Below, in pieces: positions 22,348-35,900 of a DNA stretch of 64,000 nucleotides. The translations under genes and the position numbers were made by a program. The DNA comes from Utricularia gibba. Its lineage: Eukaryota; Streptophyta; Magnoliopsida; Lamiales; Lentibulariaceae. Where the stretch lies: NCBI GenBank assembly GCA_002189035.1, contig NEEC01000012.1:2480001-2544000 (forward strand), in the 5' to 3' direction. Under the pieces are notes generated by a model. The model made no database searches, was not told where the DNA came from, and saw only the letters and a program-made list of their open reading frames with translations. Every line of letters starts with the position of its first letter. Position 1 is the first letter of the stretch.

Positions 22348-23644
22348 ATGGCTCGTGCACAGAGTAATAGTAAAAATGTTCACGTGAATAGCTTCATGGG
22401 TGGTGATGGAGAAGTTAATCCCTCAACTTTTCATGATTTTCTCGGCAAGAAGTGCCAAGAACAAGTAGCTCCGCTGCCAGAGGTGTCCGTGTCCGCCACC
22501 TCGGATCTGGTTTCTGGTGACTTAGCTTTCCCTTGAATAAGTTATGCTTAGCTTCTGGATTTCCTTCTCGTGTGCAAAAGTTCATCTGAAAAATTTTCTT
22601 ATTGTGCCGTTAGAGAGACACTTACGTAGTCATTTAGAGGGAATAGCAGTCTATGGAATGAGAAGCAATGCTGCAATGGCATCAAGCAGTAGTCATTTCA
22701 TGGGGAACAAGAGAAGTAACTCAGATTCAATAGACAGAGATAGTCCCCTTCTCACTAAGGTGACTGTCTCTGCTTGTATTTTCGTCTTACGCTCATTTCT
22801 AAAACATAGTCAACACTATCGTGTGTTTACAGCTTCTCCGGTACTCTGGGCACGAAGAGGATACTTTGTTTCCCAAACCATCTCCCAGAAATGATGGCAA
22901 ATGGGGTAGATCTGCTGCAGTAAATAGTCCAGGGACCCTGCTTCATAATCCTCAAAGTGGTGCTCCATTTTGTTATGCAAATAGATTGAAAGATGCGAGT
23001 AATGTGAGCATTTCACTCTTGTCACAAATAGCTGCTGATGAAGGGTCCAGAACTGGGATCAAGCGGCCAAGATTGTTTAGCTCAGTGAATGTAGCAGCAG
23101 GAGCTATGCCTGGAAATGCAAGACAGCCAACAGGTAAACAAATAGCCCTTTGTGAACCTAAAGCAACTACAAATCTCAGGTTCGTTGAGCTGATCTTAGT
23201 ATCCAAATACCATTCCTTTTTTTCATAATACCATGAAGCTCAGCTGAACTCATGATATGTGATTATGTTATTATCAGTGAGCATGGGACAGAATCCAGTG
23301 GTGGAACTGGGCAGATGACTGTTTTCTACGGCGGACAAGCGCATGTGTTCGATAATGTTCCTCCCAATAAGGTGCTTTGTTATACCATTCCTTTTCATGA
23401 TCATAACCGACCGAGTTGATGAATCAGTGATCAGTTCATGGTACTGAAACTCTGATAAACACACCAGGCTGATGTCATAATGGCGTTGGCTGGATCCAGT
23501 GGAGGGTGTTGGTCAACAGTATATAAGAAGCAGCAGCAGAAGCAGAAGGCATCACCCCAAGCCAGGATGAAGGAGCCTCTGTGCGGTACCAGTAGCAGGC
23601 ACGGGAACGAAAACAGGGACAGGAATGTGCACGGTGATATGTAA
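22348..23644 (+). CDS. TIFY8: TIFY8 transcriptional regulator
   Basis: TIFY-family protein without a Jas motif, acting as adaptor for NINJA/TOPLESS-type corepressors in the nucleus. Five exons give 310 residues in one frame: 22348-22516, 22614-22759, 22833-23179, 23278-23371 and 23468-23644. Family blocks are NKRSNSDS (exon 2), QIAADEGSRTGIKRP (exon 3) and the TIFY domain QMTVFYGGQAHVFDNVPPNK continuing into ADVIMALAGS (residues about 233-262). The core motif reads TVFY instead of TIFY. A glutamine/lysine-rich segment follows. The end comes soon after the domain, without the arginine-rich Jas degron, which separates it from JAZ proteins. The C-terminus is shorter than that of many TIFY8 proteins. 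All borders are GT-AG. It converges on the BRCT gene. Confidence 0.92.
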
Positions 23645-23819
23645 TGCAAGTCAAAAGTACTTAGAAACTTTTGTGATGTCACATGGATCAGACTTGAAGC
23701 AATGTCTACTTCTGAAGTTGAACAACATGAACTCTAAAGCAGAATCCAAATCAGAGCCACAGACAAGTCTAAAATACTACACATGCAAAGACAAGAGTTC
23801 AGAATTGGGCTCAAGCAAT

Positions 23820-23960
23820 TAAAGGGCCCAATGACATCATGAGCAGCCACGTGGTTTGTACTATAGGCCCAACAATAATGGGCCGACATTTAATGGTCAC
23901 GTTTCTATTCCCCACTTCGGCCCAATAATATCATGGTTTGGTGAATTGTGGGCCCACTAA
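23820..23960. promoter_or_regulatory. GGCCCA cluster between convergent gene ends
   Basis: Five GGCCCA/TGGGCC-type words and a CACGTGG box lie within 140 bases, but between two 3' ends (TIFY8 and the BRCT gene), not upstream of a start. They could drive an unannotated or antisense transcript, or be incidental. Confidence 0.3.
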
Positions 23961-23980
23961 AAACAAAGAATTTCAGTACA

Positions 23981-26527
23981 TTATGCTCTGATCAGCAACT
24001 CATAAACACAGCCATTATACTCTCCAGAAACACGTTTCAGCATTTCAAAACTCCTCCTACTGCCAAGAAAATCAATCCTCTTCAACACTACCGCACTCTC
24101 TGCAGAGTAAGCATCTCGGAGATTGTCCGCATGCCGCGAGTCCGTGTGGATGCCGATCTCGATCTCCTCCGGCGACATGCTTGCCTGGTAGCATCAATAT
24201 GCTTCAGAGGAATGCAGTGTAGCGCAATGCTGGATGATGAGATGGGAGCAGGTAGTACCTGGTAGAAGGCATAGATGTGATCAAGGATTTGCAGGCATGT
24301 GAAGCCTGTGTTGCTGAAGAATGTTTTCGAGCATGGCCCTATTTCTGAGAAGCGATCAACTGGAAACAAGATGGTCATGAAACTGCCTTTGAATATCAGT
24401 TGTGATTTTTCGCTGCAAGGTGGAGAAGCCATCAGAGGAACACAGATGATATTCAATGATGTGCATATGTTGTGCAAAAGGGGCATCTAGGACTGGTACC
24501 TTTCTGTGAGAGGACGGGAAGGGTTGATGAATGAAGTTTCAGTTTCCTTTCTGTCATCCATTGCATCTGTGAATCCATCGATGCTGCAAGTGTCGCTGTG
24601 CATAGCAGCAGTAGAAGTTGGCTCAGATATGGACCAGCAGATGGAGTCAAGAAGGGTGATTGGAGTTATCAGGGGACAGGAGTTCGGCACATCTGCTTTG
24701 CCAAGATAAAAATTTGATCACTCATCATGGATAGGCAAACACATAAACATTGGCAGCCATAAAGTCTGCTGTTTCTTAAAAAAGTTTACAGCAAACTTTA
24801 CCTTCATTTGGGGATTTCTGCGTTTTCTTACACCATCTTTGGCCAGGGTCACCTGATAACAAAGATGAGCAAGAGTTTCTCTTCAGAAACATCGTGCAAT
24901 CTAAGATTTATTCATACAGTCTTATCAGATCTAGTATTTTGTATTACCTTCATTTGCCTTTCTTCAAGACTGAATTCAGCAGGGGACATGTTTAAAACAC
25001 TTGAACTACAAGTTGCAGAAACTGCCTGAGAGGATAACAGATGAGAGTGTTACTCAACAGCTGCTTAAAGAAGCATAAATGAGCACCGAAATAAATTGAC
25101 CTCATTAGAGCCATCCTGTTGTATATTATCAAGCATAGATCCGGTAAACCTGGCCAAATCAACAGATAAGTGGACTAATCTTTGCATTGAATGTTCTTTA
25201 GCAGACTTCAGTACCCACAGAGGCTGCAGAAAAAGACCATAAGAACAAAAGAAGAAAATAAATGGTCCGGCTTCAAGTTTTCCTATGAGCAAACTTGTAA
25301 ACGCATATCATTACCGTGACAACATTACTTGAGTGGCCAAGATACTTTTGAATTGAAAGTCCCTCGCAGACGACATAATTCACATTGCAACCAACAAACC
25401 ATTGATTGACCAAACTAGCACCTTCAGTGGAGAGCACCTGTACAACCTGAAAAAACAAACATTTTTTACAAAGGTATGTTTAGTAGACAAAGAAAAAGAA
25501 TCTTGATATTCCTCAAAAACATACCTTACTGCGGAGCTCAGGAGGAACACCTTCATCGATATAAAAGACTTCGCCTGAAAAAGGTGAAATACCAGTGCAT
25601 CTTCTGGACTCTGACTCACGCATCAACACTGCATCAGTATGCCTAACTGGATTCATATTCTCCGCGACAGAATACTTCTCATGCTGCTTGAAGTCATCAT
25701 TTGATGCACCATTGTTCCTATTAATCCCATATAGCTCCTCATTCAACCTAACTGGAATAAAGCCAGGAATGCGAAAATTATCCTTCTATAACGGAGAATC
25801 CATCATTCAAAACTACGCCTTCTACTAACAGAAGTTACCGTTGCTTCTGACACTATCAACGAACCAGCCTATTGTTACAAGGAGCAAACCATTCTTTGCT
25901 CCATGTCTCAAAGCATGCATAAATTTACGCCCATTAGAGCTGTAGAAATTGTTAAGGGTGGCAAGAATCTGCTAAGTAAAATCAAGTCATCGACATATAG
26001 AGTATCCATATTCAAAATTGGTAGAATGTCATATTCGCGCTCACTAAAAGCAACACAGACTTTTGCATAATAAAGGATATCTGAACAACCAAATGACTGC
26101 AATGATCATGTAAGTGAGGACTGTATTGACCACCCAATCTCTCAGTAGCTTCCTTGACCTGCCTCCTTGTTTCTAAAAGATAATCATGAAATTAGAACAA
26201 AATCCGCTATTCGAAACATCTAGGAATCGAATCAAGTACGTCAAACCAGAAACCACAGCCCCCTGTAACATGTAATGAGAAGATTAAGAATGCACCTTTA
26301 GATAATCCAGTTACACAGATCACAAGGCCGGAAAATGGTCCATCAGGTAGCGACATTTTAGCTGGAGATTCGAAAAACTTGGATACGGGGAACATGGGAG
26401 ATGCGGGCTCCATAAAAAAAGAAGGAATTCGTCTAAACGAGGAAGAGAAATCTGGAAACATCTTTGAACACCCTTTCCCAGAAAACACCTTCACTCTGTC
26501 ACCGTTGCCTCTGATTACACCGGCCAT
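23981..26527 (-). CDS. Two-BRCT-domain protein of the TopBP1/MEI1-like type
   Basis: BRCT repeats bind phosphopeptides in DNA damage and meiotic checkpoints. Eleven exons: 26527-26296, 26172-26081, 25941-25839, 25751-25525, 25446-25315, 25223-25101, 25025-24948, 24852-24802, 24695-24500, 24412-24259 and 24184-23981. BRCT1 (residues about 65-150) starts FSGLVICVTGLSK and has ATERLGGQYSPHL and the GWFVDSV tryptophan. BRCT2 (about 200-300) starts FSGEVFYIDEGVPPELRSK, then WFVGCNVNYVV and PLWVLKS. The C-terminal part has LLDSICWSISEPTST, GFTCLQILDHIYAFYQ, IHTDSRHADNLR and the end NGCVYELLIRA. Intron 2 is AT-AC. Exon 9 needs one extra G/C at the run 24672-24675 to stay open; then the protein is 530 residues. 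It is shorter than Arabidopsis MEI1 as I remember it, so orthology is uncertain. Confidence 0.82.
25942..26080 (-). other. U12-type AT-AC intron in the BRCT gene
   Basis: On the minus strand the intron begins ATATCCTTT and ends CCTTAACAATTTCTAC. These are the U12 5' splice consensus ATATCCTT and the branch consensus TCCTTAAC, with the branch adenosine about 10 bases from the terminal AC. Exon 2 ends VVQ and exon 3 starts SSNGRKF in phase 0, inside BRCT1. A GT donor in the same place is not available. Confidence 0.92.
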
Positions 26528-28603
26528 TTTTCATCACAGTCAATTATAACACAGGGACCAACACAAAATCTAAATTGAGAAACTGGGTCGGAGGAAAAAT
26601 GGGTATTTTGTGTCTCCTCAGATCCTCTGTATGTACAGGCTACAGGGGAAAGGAAGTGGGAAACTCGAATTCAAAACAGGATTCAATCTGAAAAGAAAAA
26701 GAGAATTCAGTCAGCAGTGACTGATGCTTAGCTGTATTGTGTTTTCTCTACCGTGTCGCTTCTGAAAAAATAGATATCCCCCTGCCTCGCAAGTCTCAAG
26801 CAGCAGTGTCTCGATTCGGGACACGCGCATGGAAAAAGGAAGAACTTGAAAACAACATTCTAGCCAATGCGATGTAGAAGAGAAGCCCTACTTTTTCAAT
26901 TTGAAGCTTCGATCCCTCGTCACCCCCTGCAACAGGCGCCAACGAAAAAGAAAAAGCAAGAAAAGCAAGCAAACATTCCTTTGACGCCAACGGCTACTTT
27001 TCCCGATTCATTTCAACTTACGAATCCTTCATTTTTCCAATTTATTGAGTGGGCCCTCTGACCTGCTACTCACATCTTTAATGGGCCGGCCCAATAGGCC
27101 CAACTAAACTCCAGCAACAACCACCACTTCCGATGTTGAGGGATAATTTAATTCATAATTTATTTAAATTATTTATATATAAATACACAAATACTTAAAA
27201 AAAAAAAGAAAAGAAAAGAGAATGGATCCGGGTCCCAAATCCTGAGGCCCATGAGAGGTGGGCATCCACCTTTGGCAGGGTCGGTGATGGATCTCTGAAG
27301 CACACCCTGCTCTGTCCTGTCCCCATTCCCATCTCCTTTGACCAAAATCTTTGTCTTTATTTTTTTGTTTTTCCAAATACCCTCTTCTTCCTTGTTCTTA
27401 TTTTTCTCACCACACACCTGTCTCGCGATTTCACGACGTTCCTTAAGCGTCATTTGAGTGAACTAGCGAATGCAGAAGCTGTAATGAACTTCAAAAGGGG
27501 GGAGAGCTCGCAATGACACCTCCGCCTTCATTAATTACATACTTGGCAGGCACAGCAGGGAGCTACAGAAGTTTAAGAGAAAGCACATACACCCACAGGG
27601 GTGTGTGAAGAAACAAAATGGGGAAAAAAGGGTAAAAGAGAAAAAGCGAGCCCAGCGGCAGCTCAGGTCTTTCTGCAAACCCTTCTGCGAGCATGAGGAG
27701 ATGAGTTAAGTGTAGTTGCCTGTTCAAATATGAGCCACTTCTCAGACGCCAGCTCAACATAGGACCACTTTCGCTTTACTTAACATTATTACCATCATCC
27801 TCATCATCATTATGTTAGGGGAGTTCCAGTTACAGTGTCATGGTCCAAGAAACAGCAATGCTGGCTTCGATTCTGGTTAAGGTTCTTGTTTCACTTCCCT
27901 GCTTTTCTCGAATAGGGTTCTTCACATTTATTTAATCCACGATACAGCAACTAAAGGGTGTCTGTTTCTAGCAAGCCGCATGTGTTTGTGGTTTTGTGGG
28001 TGTTGGGGAGTATGTGTTTGCATTGCTTGTGATGCATCTCCTCTTCTGGACGCTCCTAAAAATGTCTGTCTGCATGGCACCCCCATTGTACGGACGTTGA
28101 TATCTATCAGTTCCCACGTGAAGGATCACTGGAATCACAATGAAAGCATAGTTTCGATATCTTTAATCGTCAGTTAACAGGATCCTTCTTCCTGATTCGT
28201 GTTGCGTTTATAAGGATCTAATGTTGGCTGCTCACAATACGTTGCATGGAATGCGTCGGGTTGGTGCATTTCGAGACCATTAAATGGAAAATATTAATGA
28301 TAAAACGCCGACTCACGTGATTGTTGAACGTGTGAATGTAGATTCGCCACATTTAAAATTAGAGTATTCAATATCTAAAAATATTAAATTATTGTAAAGT
28401 ATACAAAATGTAGAATATAAGATTGTTAAAAGATAATAAAAAACATGTTTTGTAACAACACAAAATCATATATCATTAAGATGATTTTATACCACTAGAA
28501 CATCATCACCTACAAAATGCACCAATTGACATCACTTGGTTGTGTTATTATCAATGTTTTAAAATTTGTTGCAATTTCCCCAAATTTGTCCCCTATTTTA
28601 TTT

Positions 28604-28654
<51 letters not shown>

Positions 28655-29002
28655 TTAAAAAACCGTACATTGTGGCAACCAAAAGTAAACAATGAGTCAT
28701 GATGAGTCATGAACTTTATGATTGGTGAATAATGTGAGAAATTAGGATGCCTATTGAAAATAATAATAAAAGGGGGGTACGTACGGCTGGAAAGGAAAAG
28801 AAGGGGGGGGGGTGGATCATAACATTTCATGCTTTCACCTAAACCCTAGCTCACGTGACTGGCGCACGTGGGATACCCGGGATTACAAGAGGATTTACGA
28901 TAATATAATCACGATTAGCAAACTTTCCAAACCAAAAAAAATCAAACTCTGGAATTCAATCCTCCTGATTTACTTAACTATTACATCGGATTTTGTTGTT
29001 AA
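26528..29002. other. BRCT gene 5' region and long spacer without a supported gene
   Basis: About 26528-26990 is probably 5' UTR and promoter of the BRCT gene; GGCCCA words cluster at 27050-27104. About 27220-28180 has balanced composition and could be a noncoding transcript or the decayed remains of one, but no protein or RNA family was recognised. 28300-28780 is AT-rich with a TA microsatellite. 28800-29000 lies just downstream of the CRF gene. Confidence 0.4.
28609..28642. repeat. (AT)n microsatellite
   Basis: About 17 uninterrupted AT units, followed by degenerate ATTTAT copies to about 28660. Confidence 0.95.
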
Positions 29003-29983
29003 TTAGACGGAGAGGGGATCCGACCCGAAAACATCGTTGAAGTCCTGGAAAAAGTCGTCGGACGGCCAGAGTAGCGCGGCGGACCCGGAATCGGAGTTGG
29101 AGCTGGTGAATAGAGCGTCGTTGGAGATGTCCAAAGGGAGAAGTTCATCCGAGAAACCCGTCTGATCGAAGAAATCGGGTAACAAAGCGGGGTTATCGAC
29201 ATCGGGGAAAAGGTCGTCGATCGGAGGGAATATCGAGAAATTGGAGAAACTTTCCGTGAGGGAAATAGCGGGAGAGTCGTTGGATGGGGAGGGTAAATGA
29301 TGATGGGCTTGGGTGGAAGGAGGTTCGGGTTCGGGGGAGACGAAGCGGAGGACGGAGCTGGGGGACTTGGCATTGGTTTGTGATTCTTCGCCGGAGTTGT
29401 AGCCGGCGTTCTTTCGGGTCTCGGGTTGTGGATTCGAGAAATTGGTGAGAGCGTCGGGGCCACGGAGTTGAATGGCGGCGTGGTCGTATACCATGGCGGC
29501 TTCTTCCGCAGTGTCGTAGGTCCCCAGCCAGAGCCTCACGCGCCGCTGTGGGTCTCTAATCTCCGCCGCCCATTTCCCCCACGGCCGTTGCCGCACTCCC
29601 CTGAACTTCTTGTTACGGAAATTGCTTTCCTGCACCACACCCACACTCTTCTTCCGCTTCTGAACCGTCACCGCCTGCCGGCAACTCTTCACCGCTCCAT
29701 CAGAACAACCGCTAAGACTTCCATCCTCTGATCGAATCTTCACCTCATTCACGTACCGCCGGACACGGCGCCGTTTAACAAGCAACTCTAACCTGTCCTC
29801 CTCATCACTGGAGGAGTCAGTGGCATCAGGGTCAGTAACACAGAACCGTACAGTCCTTACACCAACAACCCCACCGGAAAAATTGCTATTCCCTTGGCAC
29901 TCCGGCAACTGCAACCCAGTAACCACAGTGGTACCCGACACGTATTCACTAATTTTCGGTTCTCCTTCACAAAACACCATCAT
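29003..29983 (-). CDS. CRF: Cytokinin response factor (CRF-type AP2/ERF transcription factor)
   Basis: Nuclear transcription factor, single exon, 326 residues from the ATG at 29981-29983 ([10 protein letters not shown]). An in-frame stop lies upstream, so this start is firm. The CRF motif [18 protein letters not shown] (residues about 45-62) defines the group and mediates contact with the cytokinin two-component pathway. A basic segment [15 protein letters not shown] follows. The AP2 domain (about 126-182) starts [20 protein letters not shown] and has the ERF-type Ala and Asp contacts (WAAEIRD) and [13 protein letters not shown]. The C-terminal half is acidic and Ser/Pro-rich, ending with alternating aromatic and acidic residues ([10 protein letters not shown]) typical of activation domains. 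The copy cannot be matched to one CRF number from the sequence alone. A 4-kb AT-rich region lies upstream. Confidence 0.93.
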   Translation of the reverse strand: MMVFCEGEPKISEYVSGTTVVTGLQLPECQGNSNFSGGVVGVRTVRFCVTDPDATDSSSDEEDRLELLVKRRRVRRYVNEVKIRSEDGSLSGCSDGAVKSCRQAVTVQKRKKSVGVVQESNFRNKKFRGVRQRPWGKWAAEIRDPQRRVRLWLGTYDTAEEAAMVYDHAAIQLRGPDALTNFSNPQPETRKNAGYNSGEESQTNAKSPSSVLRFVSPEPEPPSTQAHHHLPSPSNDSPAISLTESFSNFSIFPPIDDLFPDVDNPALLPDFFDQTGFSDELLPLDISNDALFTSSNSDSGSAALLWPSDDFFQDFNDVFGSDPLSV

Positions 29984-32900
29984 TATCCTGTTACTCTTCG
30001 TCCTCAGATTCACATTGAACGGCGCAACAAACCTTCAAGAGCCTCAACCGGAAACACAAAATTGAACAAAAACAAAACCAGGGAGACTCTTATCGACCGG
30101 CAACTAACTGCTGCAACATAAAAAGAAACCCCAAAAAGACTCACTCCCAGAAAACAGAACGTGAAACCAGCAACCAGAACAAGAAGAAGCAGAAGATGGG
30201 TAAAAGGTGAAAAAAAATCACAGTTTTATAGTATGTAGATCAGATCGATTAAAGTAGAAACCCAGATGCCAAATGTAAAAACGGACGGGCGAAGTGGGGA
30301 ACAAATCGCCATACATCACCACTATTTTATAGGATCCGAAAATCAAAAAGGATTTACCTTAAAACACAATTAATTAACATGATCCAAAATTAATTACCCA
30401 TATCAACGCGGACCATTCATAATTCCCAACACTCCATCCTCTTTTTTTTTTCTCTTTATTCATTAAATTGTTCTTGAAATCTGCGAGCGAAAGTCACGTG
30501 ACAAACGGAGTTGACGGCTCCGTTAATAATTTCCTATTTTCTTTAATATTATATTAAATATCAGCATTTAATTAATTTCCTCCATTTTCCCGCGTAAAAA
30601 TAGCAGAGAGAGCTTTGGTGCACTACATTTTTTTAATATTTAAAATATATCCAATATAAATTGAAAAATATTTTTTGAATTGTATTAATTAGAAAATATA
30701 AAAATAATTAAAATTGAATTTCCGTGAGTCAACGGAAGCAAGATGACTGTCGCGTCGTAAAAAGCTTCACGCTTCCCAAATTACTTTCGTTGTCATTTTC
30801 AAGAAAATAAAGGCGTGTGCATGCCTCAATTTTTTATTATCGAAAAAAAGAAATGAGGGCAAAATATTTATAATATATATTATTTATTAATTTTCTACTA
30901 AAAAAAAGTAATAATTAATTGCTTGAACTTCTTCCCATGCGCGCCACTTTCACTTGGATATTATTTTTCTGGTGAGTAAATAATGGAAATTCACTGGGAG
31001 GTCCTTTGACTCTCTAAAAATTACTTTCTATCTTCTTCTTTGGGGTTTTGTCTTTTGAACCTAATCTCCTTCCTCTAGTTTGTCTACCTTTTCCTTTTTC
31101 CTTTGCATCGCGTATATACTCTTATCTTTGCACTTTCCTTTTCTCTTGATCCATCTATTTTATCGTAGCTCTCCCCGAGCATCCGAAGTTGAATTCGGAC
31201 ATCGGGTCGAATATTTTGATCTATGGTAAGATTTCTCATTTTGAAAGCTTATTACAATGGGCCCAAAATGTATGAAAAAAAGGTGTGAATTTAAATTTTC
31301 AAATTTGGAGGGGTGCACCCAGTAATTATTACTAGAGGCCTCGGCAATGAATACCGGTAGTGTGGAACATTCATGTATGCACCAAAACGTTGGCATTATT
31401 ACATTTTCACCTTCCCAATATTCCCCCCCTTCTTTCGAGATATTGACATTTTGACCAACTTTTGTACGGTATTTGCAAGAGCACCCCAAGTACCGACATC
31501 CATCGTATGGTTGTATTTACTGTTAACCAAACAAGTTACTTTTAGTATTTAACGTTTACACCATTTCCATAAAAGGTCATAATAAATTCACGTACGTCAT
31601 TTTAAATAAAAACTTATTTCTAGTCCAAAATTACAAATTTTGTTGGTAAACTTTGTCCTGGTTACCCCCATGTAGTACACTCGGTGAGTAAAGGGCTCTA
31701 CATCATAGAGGTGTATTTTAAAAACTATTGTGCAATATGGTTGAATTGTTATGAATCGTAAAATGTGTATTAAAATGGATGCATTAAACTTGAAATGTTT
31801 TATAACAGAGAAAAAATAAATCACGATCCAATCATGTTTTGATCTTTTTTTATATATAATACAAACACTTAAAAAGTGTTTTTTTAAAAAAAATTATTTA
31901 ATTTGAATCATGGTTGAATCTATTATGATGTGTTTAGTAGAATAATATAATTAATAATATATTTGAGTTATTTGCATCTTAATAAACATATATTATATTT
32001 TTAAGATCAATGTTTGTTTGATATATAGATTTTGAACATATGTATTTAATATAATATTATGTTTGATTAGGAGTTTCTTTTTAGCAAAACCTACCTAAAA
32101 AGTTGATTTTTTTAAATACCCAATTCTAAGTTTTTTAAATATTATGAAAGTTTAAACATTTAAACCAAACTACCAAACAATTTACATTTGATTTAAAATG
32201 TGAAATGTTTGCCTACAAATTTTTTTGATGATTTGAAACAATGCGTTAGAGGGGTATAATCATGATGAATCAGATGCCCCCAATAATGAAGCTCAGCATC
32301 GATGCATTGGGTGTGTGATTGAATAGACAATCATGATTCATGAAGTCGCTAACTTCACTTATTGTGGAAGTGTAACAGTGTTACAATCTCCTCCATGCAT
32401 TTCAGCCATAGGGTTTTCCGGTGGAGAAGTTAATGCTGGCGGAGGAGGAGGAGGAAGGTCGGTGGAGGGGCAGTGCAACGGGATTCATTGATGACCGGTT
32501 TAGGGCCACCTACGACATTAAGACATCTGGGTCGTGCAATCATCAGCAGCCAAAGGGTGGGGGTTGGCTGGTATACACACAACACAAGGTATTTGAAAAA
32601 TTAAAATTAAATTAAAATATTCAAGTATATAAGAGAATAGTCTAATATAATCTATATTTATTGTATACTTGTAATTCATATGTGTTCATTCGATCCATAA
32701 GATACTTAATTTCAACATTACTTATTTCGCTTTCTTTGTAAATGGTACATAGGTTATTCCAACAAAAAGTATGGGTGTTTTGAATCTTGTAATTGTTGAA
32801 ATTCTTGTGTTGAAGAATAAATTGATATCCCATATTGTTAGTTGAAAATGAGTTCAATTTGTTTATAAGAGATACCAACCAATTAGTTTTGATAGTCTTG

Positions 32901-35900
32901 AAAGTGAGTAGAGTCTTATGTGCACGCAGAATTCTAATTTATCAGATCATGTTTAGTTTCCAAAGTAGTTATGATACCAAACCCATTAGGGTTAGGATTT
33001 GATATATATTCGATTAATTTTTAATACGGAAAAATTAGTTCTATAAGAATCTCTTAAATCAAAGGTGTGATATTTTCTTCTTTTCTTTGTTTTATTTACA
33101 AAAGTAATAAGGGGGTTTTGTTGTGGGTGTTGTTTATGGGGAACCGGCTGATTCTCTGATGCATCGTCACAAGGGTTGCTTAGAGATGCGTGATATGCCA
33201 TTACTGGTTTAATGACACACAGAGAGAGATCTCTCTAGTGACGAACAACGTGCAAGATGACATGGAGACGCAGACACCCCAAACTAAACCCATTCGGATG
33301 CCTCTGACACTTCACGAACTTCCATATCCCCGCTACTGCAGTAATATTTCCCGATGGATTCGCTATTATACTAAATATATTTACAAAATTGAACCAGATA
33401 TAAATTATTCTGAATATAGGGCCCGCTTTTTAATATGAAATACTTTTTGAGATTGTAAAATTGCTTTTGTGTGATATTATAAACTTTAATATTATGATAT
33501 AAATGTATTTTAAAAGTATATAAAAATTGAATAATATATTATTTGTAATTATTTGTTTATTTAATCATAAAACACGTGTTCAATAAATTGAATAATTTAT
33601 GAAATTAATCCCGTGATCTAAATTTTTTGATTTTATATAATATATAAAATAATTAAATATTATTATCTTTAAAAATAAAACAGAATCAATTCAAAAATTA
33701 TATAAAAAGAATGGGTCCATAATCTTTCCCAACTAGCGGAATGTGTTGTGATTCAGATTCGAAATGGACGTACAGTGAGTCGTTTTGGCGACTTTGCGGT
33801 TGTCCCTGAAATACCATGCACGATTTTGGATTTTAACTGACGTTTCTTATTGTATGTCATCTTCTAGTTAATTTTTTTCCCATTAAAACATGTAAAAAAA
33901 AAACGTTACATAAGGGTTGATTCACTAGTCATATGGGGAGGGTTTCAGTGACAACAAACACAACTTAATGAAGGTTACGCAATAATTCAAATAATATTTT
34001 TGTATTCTCATCATTATGATCATGCATTAAAAATCAATTATTGCACAACAAGCTATCAGTTGTCTCACTACAGTAACACTACACACGTTTTTTTTTTGTA
34101 CGATTGATATTACTCATTTCGATATGTAATTTTTATAATTTTATGTTTTCTCTTTTTAATAAAAAAATCTGATATAAAATTATGAGAATCCACTTATTTA
34201 AATATGTCATCTATTACATTCGTAACCAATGGGTGATACTATTATTATGCTCCTGATCTTATACACTTTTTATTTTATTAATTTAATATTATTGTGACAC
34301 ATAAGATATCAATTATAAGATACCAATATTAAAGTAATACTCCCCATTGGTATAGAAAAATAATAGTCGTGAGTGGCTGTAGATAAATTCGCGTAGCAGC
34401 TACAGAAGCCACAAGGGCTGATAAATTATACGAATAAAAAACGTTTTTTTTTTAAATAAAGATTAGGGTTACAGCATGAGGGTAGAGGATGGGGTGGGGT
34501 AAATGCTAGCAGCATTAGGAGCATACTGCACAGGGCGTCTACGGCGTCTAGCTCTACGCTTTCTTCCATGGCGGCTAGTTTGTGTAAAAAAAGGCGTGAT
34601 CCGCAGGCCCGTGATATCAGCAGCAATCCGATCCGATTGTGCGTGTCTGGGCTCGGCTGGTCTCACTTGCTTCGAAGAATTCTTCTGGCCCGTGCCTACC
34701 TTCACTGGCATCCCGTGAGCTTGAAAGCCCAAGATTCCTCATCATCTTTGTCATAATCAGCGCACCCAGAACCCTGATCCATGCCTTTCTGGTTAAAGTG
34801 GACGTCAGGTATCATATTGCTTATGTTGAATCATACAGAGTCTCTCCAAATCCGCAGAGAACAGTTCTATCCTAGCAGTGTCCTCGGGGAAAAACGAGAG
34901 CTGTGCTGTGCTGATACAACACAATTGGTGTCCAAACGTATTAATTGTGCTGCTGTCCTGCTGAAGATAAAAAGGAGGGGTCCGTGGTGGGATCATGGGA
35001 TAACCCGATTTGTCTGTCTGTCTGACCACCCAGGGGAGGGGGAGGGGGCGCACATGCGAAGCAGGTAAAGGAATGAATGAGGGCACCCAGCCAGCCAACT
35101 TCATCCTCTTCCTTCTGTGCTCCCCGCTTCCATAGATGTGCACTCTGCTCCAACACACATGCACTCTGCATCTTCGATGCACATCCTACACCCTCCTACT
35201 CTGCCACTACACCGGCCCTCTCTTTTTTTACAGCAATTCATGAACATTAACCATGCAAAATGCAATCTTCAGACCAGCCCTCTTTTTTTTTACCCCAATT
35301 CATGAATATTAACCATCCAAAATGCAATCTTTGATAGGATTGGAAACAAGGATCGGATCAGCTTAGCACCACACCCATTCCTTCAGGTTGTGTGAGTTCC
35401 AATAGACCCAGTGAACATAGGGCCACCCTCGTCTTTCGGTCCTACTGTCTGGCGAAATATTTAATGTTATATGCTTGTATTTTCAACATTATTCTTTAAA
35501 TTTTCGAAATTTGTAAAAAATAACGTTCATATTTTACGATATTACATTTTTCATTTTCTCCATCTTTGACCTATATTTTCAGTAGTTTATTCATACTCAC
35601 TTTGATTCCAAGCAAAATATGCTTAATTTTAGAGTTTCTATCAATAACACTCCACTTATGCTCTAAAAAATGACTTGGGTAAGATTTACTTGATCATTAT
35701 ACTCAATAACATTCTCTTATTATTATGTAAGTACCTCTCACACTTTCATGGGACTGAAGATCACATTCTATCTACTTACACATTTCCAAAATTTCTGCTT
35801 TTGTATCATTTAAATCTGAATTTTCGCGAATTTGTTTTTTTATCCAAATAAGTATTTTATTAAATAAATAAATCCAGGGACAGAATGCGAAGAATAAAAA

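Noticed and set aside
26796-26990. Short minus-strand frame resembling a signal peptide
   Set aside because: Located in the probable leader of the BRCT gene; hydrophobic start alone is weak evidence.
34469-34732. Minus-strand frame with a basic RKRRARRRRR patch
   Set aside because: No proper ATG near its start, overlapping frames on the other strand, and no known family.
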